Positions 6,513 through 10,729 of a stretch of 10,729 nucleotides of DNA are shown piece after piece. The notes under the pieces were generated by a model. The model did not search any database. It worked only from the letters and a program-made list of their open reading frames with translations, and was not told the origin of the DNA. Within the stretch, counting starts at the first letter, position 1. Every line of letters starts with the position of its first letter. Source of the DNA: Bacteroidales bacterium (GTDB taxonomy: Bacteria; Bacteroidota; Bacteroidia; Bacteroidales; Muribaculaceae); assembly GCA_004554255.1 (NCBI GenBank), contig SFNC01000063.1:1-10729 (forward strand). The letters run 5' to 3'. The position numbers and the translations under genes are program-made.

Positions 6513-7049
6513 TCAGCGGCTGACGGCCGAGAACAGGCGATGAGTGGCGTTGGCCAGCAGATCCAGCACCCGCTCAAATCCCTCGGCGCCCTCGTAATAA
6601 GGGTCGGGGATATGGTCGAAACCCATTCCCGGGTCAATGAACTCGCCCATGGACACAATCTTGTCGGCGGCCTCCACAGTAGGCGCCAGGCTCTTAAGGT
6701 CGCTGATATTGGCGGCATCCATGCCGATAATCATGTCAAAGTCGTCAAAGTCCGCACGCCTCACCTGCCGGCAGATATGCGTCAGGTCGTAACCCCGTCG
6801 CAGAGCATGGACACGCATACGTCGGTCGGGCAAGTCGCCTACATGCCATCCACCCGTTCCGGCCGAGTCCAGCACCCATCTGTCGGCCTCGCCGCCCTCG
6901 GCAACAGTCTGCCTCATAACCTCCTCTGCCGCCGGAGAGCGACAGATATTCCCTAAGCACACAAACAGCACCCGTATCTTCTCTTTGTGCCTCAGTGAGT
7001 TAATAAGCTTCGCTGTCCTGTCGTTTACATTCTGGTATACCATACTCAT
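6513..7049 (-). CDS. Low-molecular-weight protein tyrosine phosphatase
   Basis: The 178-residue protein carries the family's P-loop CLGNICRS (C31 to S38, CX5R with nucleophile Cys31 and Arg37) close to the start of the domain. The general-acid loop is DPYYEG (D149), and LDSAGTGGWHVGD (60-72) and MD (110-111) sit in expected places. These soluble enzymes dephosphorylate tyrosine phosphates; in bacteria many act on capsule or exopolysaccharide tyrosine kinases, but none is encoded here. Family members are usually about 150-160 residues, and this one has about 22 extra N-terminal residues. Start 7049 is used; ATG 7043 (residue 3) is equally possible, and no later ATG precedes the P-loop. It lies 40 bases downstream of the acetyltransferase gene and is probably the last gene of the recR transcript. 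Confidence 0.92.
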   Translation of the reverse strand: MSMVYQNVNDRTAKLINSLRHKEKIRVLFVCLGNICRSPAAEEVMRQTVAEGGEADRWVLDSAGTGGWHVGDLPDRRMRVHALRRGYDLTHICRQVRRADFDDFDMIIGMDAANISDLKSLAPTVEAADKIVSMGEFIDPGMGFDHIPDPYYEGAEGFERVLDLLANATHRLFSAVSR

Positions 7050-7089
7050 ATATATATATTATGTGTTTTGTCCGCAGACGGGGCGGGGA

Positions 7090-7587
7090 TTATATGTCTT
7101 TTGTGAATAGGACGTCGCCGCCGCCGCTGGTGTATCCGGCAGCTGCGAACAGGCACCTTGAGGGCTCGTTGCTAAGCGATACTGCCACCCGCAGATGCCT
7201 TACGCCAAGAGTTTTGCAACGGTCCTCCAGCGCGGCCAGAGCGGCACGGGCGTATCCGCGGCGGCGCATGCTCTCGGCTGTGAATATGCTCACGTACGCT
7301 GTGGCAGTGGCGGCATCGTAGTCGCAAAGGTCAACATACCCTACGGTGACGGCGATTTCTTCGGGATCATCAGTATCAACCATATACCGGAGCTGACGGT
7401 CATCGGCAAGGGAGTGCCTGTAGTTGTTGAGGAACTCCCACAGCTCCATTCGCGATGGTGCCGGTGGCGCATCCTGGCTTACGTCGAATCCGCGGCGCTG
7501 AGTATGTTCCCAGCGGAAAAGCCGGTCAAGATCCCGGTGGGTTTCGGGTGCTCGCAAATAAATTTTGGGTAAGGTCTTTGCTTTCAT
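7090..7587 (-). CDS. GNAT-family N-acetyltransferase
   Basis: The 165-residue product fits the GNAT fold. The N-terminal strand begins KIYLRAPE, GYVDLCDYD and the strand AYVSIF form the central sheet, and MRRRGYARAALAALED (107-122) is motif A, whose RRxGxA-like loop (R109 to A113) binds acetyl-CoA pyrophosphate. SNEPSRCLFAAAGY near the C-terminus is the usual motif B region. The layout is like RimJ/RimL-type acetyltransferases, but the acceptor (protein, amine or antibiotic) cannot be told. The start at 7587 lies one base after the recR stop, indicating translational coupling; an in-frame ATG at 7614 would overlap recR and add nine residues. Confidence 0.85.
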   Translation of the reverse strand: MKAKTLPKIYLRAPETHRDLDRLFRWEHTQRRGFDVSQDAPPAPSRMELWEFLNNYRHSLADDRQLRYMVDTDDPEEIAVTVGYVDLCDYDAATATAYVSIFTAESMRRRGYARAALAALEDRCKTLGVRHLRVAVSLSNEPSRCLFAAAGYTSGGGDVLFTKDI

Positions 7588-7588
7588 G

Positions 7589-8200
7589 CTATCCGTTGAA
7601 AAGGGTGCGGTCACGCAACGACCGTCCCAGCGTTATTTCATCCGTATATTCAATGTCATTGCCGACAGCCACACCACGTGCCAGCTGTGTAATCTTAACA
7701 TCGGTGCCCGCAAGTCGCCGGAAGATGTAGAAGTTTGTAGTCTCGCCCTCCATGGTGGCGCCCAATGCCAGTATCACCTCGCTAACGCCACCGGCCTTTA
7801 TCCGCTCCACCAGGCTGTCTATCTCCAGCTTGTCGGGGCCTATGCCGTCAATGGGCGAGATAACGCCGCCCAGAACATGGTAAAGACCGTTGAAGATGCC
7901 GGTATTCTCGAAGAGCATGACGTCCTTTACGTTCTCCACCACGCAAACTACTGATTTGTCGCGGGTTGTGGAGGCGCATATCGGGCACACCACGGTCTCG
8001 CTGATGTTGTGGCAGACAGCGCAGTAACGTATGCCGTGACGTAGCTCCGATAAGGACCGGGACAGCGAGTCGGTAATGGTAACGTCCTGGCGCAGAAGAT
8101 GCAAGGCCAAGCGCAGGGCTGTCTTGCGGCCCACACCGGGTAACCGCGACAGCTCTGTCACTGCATTGTTCAATAATTGGGATTGAAATTCTTCTTCCAC
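7589..8200 (-). CDS. recR: Recombination mediator protein RecR
   Basis: RecR acts with RecO/RecF to load RecA on gapped DNA. This 203-residue form has the helix-hairpin-helix RLPGVGRKT (19-27), a four-cysteine zinc finger (Cys60, Cys63, Cys72, Cys75) and the Toprim region starting VVCVVEN. It also has the conserved LYHVLGGVISP and EITLGRS segments and ends at LFNG, all typical. I chose GTG 8200, which gives MEEEFQSQLLNNAV with the usual seven residues between the start and the conserved LL. A GTG at 8221 would add seven residues (MQIYCFF) but overlaps the -7 box TAATTTTG (8228-8221), so it would not be transcribed from that promoter. It is the first gene of a likely recR-GNAT-phosphatase operon. 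Confidence 0.95.
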   Translation of the reverse strand: MEEEFQSQLLNNAVTELSRLPGVGRKTALRLALHLLRQDVTITDSLSRSLSELRHGIRYCAVCHNISETVVCPICASTTRDKSVVCVVENVKDVMLFENTGIFNGLYHVLGGVISPIDGIGPDKLEIDSLVERIKAGGVSEVILALGATMEGETTNFYIFRRLAGTDVKITQLARGVAVGNDIEYTDEITLGRSLRDRTLFNG

Positions 8201-8220
8201 AAAAAAGCAGTAAATTTGCA

Positions 8221-8252
8221 CAAAATTACAATAATTTTTCCGGAAACAGAAA
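8221..8252 (-). promoter_or_regulatory. Promoter of the recR operon
   Basis: On the minus strand TTTC (8252-8249) and TAATTTTG (8228-8221) are separated by 20 bases. The -7 box matches TAnnTTTG and the -33 box has one mismatch to TTTG. Transcription would begin near 8215, only about 15 bases before GTG 8200, which decides the recR start in favour of 8200. Confidence 0.55.
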
Positions 8253-8293
8253 TCAAACCGACTGCAATTTTGATTGTTGTAATATTTACAAAT

Positions 8294-8339
8294 GAATATA
8301 TGTCGGGCGGACTGCTAAGAATATATGCCGGGTGGACTG
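8294..8339 (+). repeat. Two 21-base direct repeats, 25-base period
   Basis: Bases 8294-8314 and 8319-8339 both begin GAATATATG and end GGACTG. They match at 19 of 21 positions (T8303/C8328 and C8308/T8333 differ), with a four-base spacer. The 25-base period is close to two and a half helical turns. They lie between the recR promoter and the hairpin at 8384, so a regulator binding site is plausible; no dyad is apparent inside the unit. Confidence 0.6.
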
Positions 8340-8383
8340 TGAACGCGTCCGAAAGACCTTTATCCATGCGGTATCACGATAAA

Positions 8384-8411
8384 AAAAGAGTTGTCTCACG
8401 ACAACTCTTTT
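8384..8411. terminator. Strong 11-bp hairpin with flanking A and T runs
   Basis: AAAAGAGTTGT (8384-8394) pairs perfectly with ACAACTCTTTT (8401-8411) around the loop CTCACG. Seven A residues in a row on the left (8381-8387) and the T run on the right give it the form of a bidirectional intrinsic terminator. No gene obviously ends here on either strand: recR begins to the left in the opposite direction and asnS begins 380 bases to the right. It may therefore end an unannotated small RNA or act as a leader hairpin. Confidence 0.6.
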
Positions 8412-8440
8412 CCTTTAAACCTTTATCTTAATCTAATACT

Positions 8441-8500
8441 ATGAAAAACACACATGCAAATATAAAAACTTTTTTTGATACAGCAATGAAATTGCTCTAA
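8441..8500 (+). CDS. Possible 19-residue micro-ORF after the hairpin
   Basis: ATG at 8441 opens MKNTHANIKTFFDTAMKLL, which ends at TAA 8498-8500. The ATG follows the strong hairpin by 29 bases of A/T-rich DNA (ending TCTAATACT), which resembles a Bacteroidota translation start region. Lys/Thr/Phe content and short length would suit a leader peptide or small amphipathic protein. There is no promoter consensus nearby and no homologue was recognised, so it may be chance. Confidence 0.25.
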   Translation: MKNTHANIKTFFDTAMKLL

Positions 8501-8762
8501 AAGTTAACACTCTTTAACGTAAATTCTTACATTTTTTGATATTTTGCCGCTCGTCAGTGTGAAATTTTTAATTTCAAAGGCGATTTTCTATAATAATATT
8601 TAGGTCTGCGTTTAAAATATTTACAGCAAGTAAGTGCTATCGCGCAATAATGCGTCATAGCTGAACAGTCCGTCATATCCGGATTCCGCACTATCTGCCC
8701 CAGCTGGAATGCTAAAACTGAAAAAATGTTGGTGGGGGGTGCCGTGTCTAAAAAAAAAATTG
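8501..8762. other. Gene-free AT-rich spacer upstream of asnS
   Basis: This completes the roughly 590 bases without a firm gene between recR and asnS. It contains a short dyad, TGAAATT (8560-8566) with AATTTCA (8570-8576), the hairpin at 8636-8661, a GC-richer island at about 8636-8745, and an A10 tract (8750-8759) next to the asnS -7 box. No tRNA or known riboswitch was recognised. Confidence 0.6.
8636..8661. other. Hairpin with ATAA loop in the asnS spacer
   Basis: GCTAT (8636-8640) pairs with ATAGC (8657-8661). After one mismatch, GCGCA (8642-8646) pairs with TGCGT (8651-8655) including one G-T pair, closing on the loop ATAA. It lies upstream of the apparent asnS start of transcription, so it would not be part of that leader; it may belong to an unannotated transcript. 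Confidence 0.4.
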
Positions 8763-8770
8763 TAACTTTG
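8763..8770 (+). promoter_or_regulatory. -7 box of asnS
   Basis: TAACTTTG matches TAnnTTTG, lies 22 bases before ATG 8793 and follows ten A residues (8750-8759). No TTTG sits at 19-21 bases upstream, so the -33 contact is weak or replaced by the A-tract. Confidence 0.6.
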
Positions 8771-8792
8771 TGCCATAATATACATTAATTTA

Positions 8793-10193
8793 ATGCAAGC
8801 AATGAAACGTACAAAGATTGTGGATGCCGTCAAGGGCGGCGACCTGATTGGGCAGGATGTCTGCGTAAAGGGCTGGGTACGCACCCGCCGCGGAAACAAA
8901 CACGTGCAGTTTGTGGCCCTTAATGACGGTTCCACTATAAAAAATCTTCAGATAGTATTTGACATGGAGAAGTTCGACGAAGAGTCTCTCAAGGCCATCA
9001 CCACCGGTTCGTCTCTGTGTGTTATCGGTAAGATGGTGGAATCCATGGGCAAGGGCCAGAACTGCGAGGTCCAGGCCGAGAAGTTCGAGGTTTACGGCAC
9101 GGCCGACCCAAATACTTATCCGCTTCAGAAAAAAGGTCATTCGCTGGAATTCCTCCGCGACATAGCGCACTTGCGTCCGCGCACCAACACTTTCGGCGCT
9201 ATCCTCCGCGTGCGCTCTATTCTCGCTTATGCGATACATAAATTCTTTAACGAGAAGGGCTTCTTCTATCTGAACACCCCGCTTATTACAGCCAGCGACT
9301 GCGAAGGTGCCGGCGCCATGTTCCAGGTAACGACCCTGCCGCTTAACAACCTTCCCAAGACCGAGGACGGCGATGTAGACTACAGCAAGGACTTCTTCGG
9401 CAAGGCAACTGCACTCACTGTTTCAGGACAGCTGGAGGGCGAGCTCGGTGCAACAGCCCTGGGTGCTATCTACACTTTCGGCCCCACTTTCCGCGCCGAA
9501 AATTCAAACACTCCGCGTCACCTCGCCGAGTTCTGGATGATAGAGCCCGAAATGGCGTTCTACGATATCACGGACAACATGGACCTCGCAGAGGAATTCA
9601 TCAAGTATTGCATAAAGTATGCGCTTGAAAATGCTCGCGATGACATTGAATTCCTGCAGCAGATGTACGACAACGAGCTTATCAGCCGCCTCGAATCCGT
9701 TATCAATAACGACTTTGTGCGCCTCACCTACACCGAGGGTGTAAAGATCCTTATGGAGAGCGGTCAGAAATTCGAGTTCCCCGTATACTGGGGCGCTGAC
9801 CTGGCCAGCGAGCATGAGCGCTATCTGGTGGAGCAGCACTTTAAGAAACCCGTTATCCTCACGGATTATCCCAAGGAAATCAAGGCGTTCTATATGAAGC
9901 AGAACGAGGACGAGAAGACCGTCCGCGCAATGGACGTCCTGTTCCCGAAAATCGGCGAAATCATTGGCGGCAGCGAGCGTGAGGCCGACTATGACAAGCT
10001 GATGGGACGCATCAACGAGCTGGGAATCCCCATGAAGGACATGTGGTGGTACCTGGATACCCGCAAATTCGGAACTGTTCCCCATTCGGGATTCGGTCTC
10101 GGTTTTGAGCGTCTGGTACTTTTTGTTACCGGTATGGCCAATATCCGCGACGTCATCGCATTCCCGCGCTTCCCCGGCAACGCCGAATTCTAA
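8793..10193 (+). CDS. asnS: Asparaginyl-tRNA synthetase
   Basis: This class IIb synthetase charges tRNA-Asn with asparagine using ATP. At 466 residues it has the length of the E. coli enzyme. The N-terminal OB-fold for anticodon binding (about 20-110) includes VKGWVRTRRG, and LRPRTN precedes the catalytic domain. Motif 1 is around NEKGFFYLNTPLIT (153-166, Pro163). Motif 2 is FGPTFRAENSN (229-239) followed by HLAEFWMIEPE. Motif 3 is GFGLGFERL (433-441, Arg440). VSGQLEGE and YPKEIKAFYM are also typical of AsnS. ATG 8793 is used; ATG 8802 (MKRTKIVDAV) is nearly as likely and would shorten it by three residues. It is transcribed alone from the -7 box at 8763 and ends at hairpins just past its stop. 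Confidence 0.97.
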   Translation: MQAMKRTKIVDAVKGGDLIGQDVCVKGWVRTRRGNKHVQFVALNDGSTIKNLQIVFDMEKFDEESLKAITTGSSLCVIGKMVESMGKGQNCEVQAEKFEVYGTADPNTYPLQKKGHSLEFLRDIAHLRPRTNTFGAILRVRSILAYAIHKFFNEKGFFYLNTPLITASDCEGAGAMFQVTTLPLNNLPKTEDGDVDYSKDFFGKATALTVSGQLEGELGATALGAIYTFGPTFRAENSNTPRHLAEFWMIEPEMAFYDITDNMDLAEEFIKYCIKYALENARDDIEFLQQMYDNELISRLESVINNDFVRLTYTEGVKILMESGQKFEFPVYWGADLASEHERYLVEQHFKKPVILTDYPKEIKAFYMKQNEDEKTVRAMDVLFPKIGEIIGGSEREADYDKLMGRINELGIPMKDMWWYLDTRKFGTVPHSGFGLGFERLVLFVTGMANIRDVIAFPRFPGNAEF

Positions 10194-10207
10194 GACCCCA
10201 AGGGTCT
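10193..10207 (+). terminator. Short hairpin at the asnS stop
   Basis: AGACCC (10193-10198) pairs with GGGTCT (10202-10207) around CAA, beginning at the last base of the asnS stop codon. Only a short A-run follows, so it may protect the mRNA end or pause the polymerase rather than terminate alone. Confidence 0.45.
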
Positions 10208-10235
10208 AAACAATCGTGCGGCGGTTAAACGTTTT

Positions 10236-10279
10236 AGCAATGAGTGTACGATGCTTTTCGTTCACTCATTGCTTGTTTT
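10236..10279 (+). terminator. Intrinsic terminator after asnS
   Basis: AGCAATGAGTG (10236-10246) pairs perfectly over 11 bases with CACTCATTGCT (10263-10273), with a 16-base loop, followed by TGTTTT. It sits 43 bases past the asnS stop and 23 bases before the next small gene. Confidence 0.7.
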
Positions 10280-10301
10280 ATACTATAAAAAGCACGTAAT
10301 T

Positions 10302-10472
10302 ATGTCTGACAGAATAAGTTACGAGGAGCGAAAAGAGTTGCCGGACTCGGTTTACGGTCTACCCGAGCGCCGCGAGTATCCTATGCCCGATGCCGCGCAT
10401 GTGCGGGCGGCGGAGGCATACTTCCGTTATTGTCCCGAGGAGCTTAAGACCCCGTTCCCCAATATTTGTTAA
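10302..10472 (+). CDS. Small protein with LPDSVYGLP...YPMPD motif, apparently truncated
   Basis: The 56-residue product begins MSDRISYEERKELPDSVYGL. It continues with PERREYPMPDAAHVRAA, which resembles a motif (LPDSxFxLPxxRxYPxxDxxHVRxA) found in small Bacteroidota proteins and phage-related proteins grouped as DUF6582; the function is unknown. Relatives that I recall continue for a further helix after this motif. Here the reading frame instead enters the dispersed repeat at 10448, which encodes the final TPFPNIC and the TAA stop, so the C-terminus looks replaced or cut. ATG 10302 was chosen because the in-frame ATG at 10251 lies in the asnS terminator loop. No clear promoter is seen. Confidence 0.65.
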   Translation: MSDRISYEERKELPDSVYGLPERREYPMPDAAHVRAAEAYFRYCPEELKTPFPNIC

Positions 10473-10482
10473 CGCAGGGGTC
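10448..10482 (+). repeat. Dispersed GC-stem repeat, copy 2
   Basis: Bases 10450-10474 match 5996-6020 on the opposite strand without a mismatch. GACCCC (10448-10453) pairs with GGGGTC (10477-10482); the extra CA at 10475-10476 breaks the longer stem seen in copy 1. It overlaps the end of the small gene at 10302-10472 and abuts the large hairpin starting at 10482. Confidence 0.85.
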
Positions 10483-10572
10483 GCAGATTTCGGTCAGATT
10501 TAGTCTTGCAGGTGAAGGAGCATAGCGGGCTATGTTACTGAACCAAAAGACTAAAGATGGCCGGAAGCTGCG
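10482..10572. repeat. Large imperfect hairpin element A
   Basis: An outer arm 10482-10507 is complementary to 10547-10572 at 21 of 26 positions, with two of the five mismatches allowing G-U pairs. The tip is the perfect 6-bp stem CATAGC/GCTATG (10521-10526 and 10529-10534) around GG. No protein coding is apparent. It is homologous to element B at 10657-10726 and is probably a member of a non-autonomous intergenic repeat family. Confidence 0.75.
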
Positions 10573-10656
10573 AGAATACGCTAATATTATATTGTTCGCG
10601 GGCGCATGTTTGATTTATTAATATAAATTTAAATTACCCCGGTCCGGTGTCTTTTC

Positions 10657-10726
10657 GGTAAATTTCGCCAAGTCTCATCGGTCATGTAGCCCGCTACACT
10701 CCCTCTTCAACTTGCGAAATTTCCTC
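10657..10726. repeat. Large imperfect hairpin element B
   Basis: AAATTTCGC near 10660-10668 pairs with GCGAAATTT near 10714-10722, and TGTAGC (10685-10690) pairs with GCTACA (10693-10698) around CC at the tip. Read on the minus strand, the core GGAGTGTAGCGGGCTACA lines up with GGAGCATAGCGGGCTATG of element A, so B is an inverted relative. The element may continue past the window end. The 84 bases between A and B are AT-rich and hold no gene. Confidence 0.7.
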
Positions 10727-10729
10727 GAA

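Noticed and set aside
8177..8431. 84-codon plus-strand frame across the recR promoter and hairpin
   Set aside because: It starts inside recR antisense, crosses promoter, repeats and a terminator-like stem, and has no protein-like family features.
9504..10085. 193-codon minus-strand frame within asnS
   Set aside because: It lies entirely inside a highly conserved synthetase and shows no promoter or family signature.
10251..10301. Longer start for the small gene at ATG 10251
   Set aside because: That ATG is in the loop of the asnS terminator, and the encoded extension is not part of the recognisable motif, which begins at ATG 10302.
10482..10729. tRNA or rRNA genes in the terminal hairpin region
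   Set aside because: No cloverleaf, T-loop consensus or CCA-type end is present; the pairing forms two long single hairpins.

Overview
The window reads as a chromosomal segment of a Bacteroidota bacterium, most likely order Bacteroidales (Muribaculaceae- or Prevotella-like). The evidence is the TAnnTTTG-type -7 boxes of the Bacteroidota primary sigma factor ahead of several genes, A/T-rich start regions without Shine-Dalgarno sequences, SusE/SusF-type carbohydrate-binding modules, a type IX secretion (T9SS)-like C-terminal domain, and Bacteroidales-style RecR, AsnS, DUF4369/TlpA-type and winged-helix proteins. Coding DNA is moderately GC-rich and the spacers are strikingly AT-rich. I see no phage, plasmid, CRISPR, rRNA or tRNA genes.

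Layout. (1) 1-390: gene-free, with several small palindromic repeats and a near-consensus promoter. (2) 391-5529, plus strand: a probable three-gene operon. It holds a secreted multi-module SusE/F-like glycan-binding protein with a T9SS-like tail, a secreted GH66 enzyme (dextranase type) carrying the same kind of binding modules at its N-terminus, and a periplasmic DUF4369-like/TlpA-like thioredoxin protein. The first two plausibly bind and cut an alpha-1,6-glucan such as dextran. No SusC/SusD pair is visible. (3) 5456-6274, minus strand: a VanZ-like membrane protein whose tail overlaps the thioredoxin gene convergently, and a small DUF2582-type winged-helix protein with its own terminator. 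(4) 6513-8200, minus strand: a likely recR-GNAT acetyltransferase-LMW protein tyrosine phosphatase operon. (5) 8201-8792: a 590-base spacer with the recR promoter, a 21-base direct repeat, a strong hairpin followed by a possible 19-codon micro-ORF, and the asnS -7 box behind an A10 tract. (6) 8793-10193, plus strand: asnS. (7) 10194-10729: the asnS terminator, a 56-codon gene that seems cut short by a dispersed repeat, and two large imperfect hairpins of one family.

The most unusual material is the repeat content. A 25-bp sequence is perfectly shared, in opposite orientations, by 5996-6020 and 10450-10474. In both places it lies at the 3' end of a small gene and in the same orientation relative to that gene, and in one it supplies the last codons and stop. 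Next to it, two large hairpins share a core in which two base pairs differ by compensatory changes, so the fold rather than the sequence appears to be conserved. None of this proves a new system, but it is structure that ordinary gene annotation would miss.
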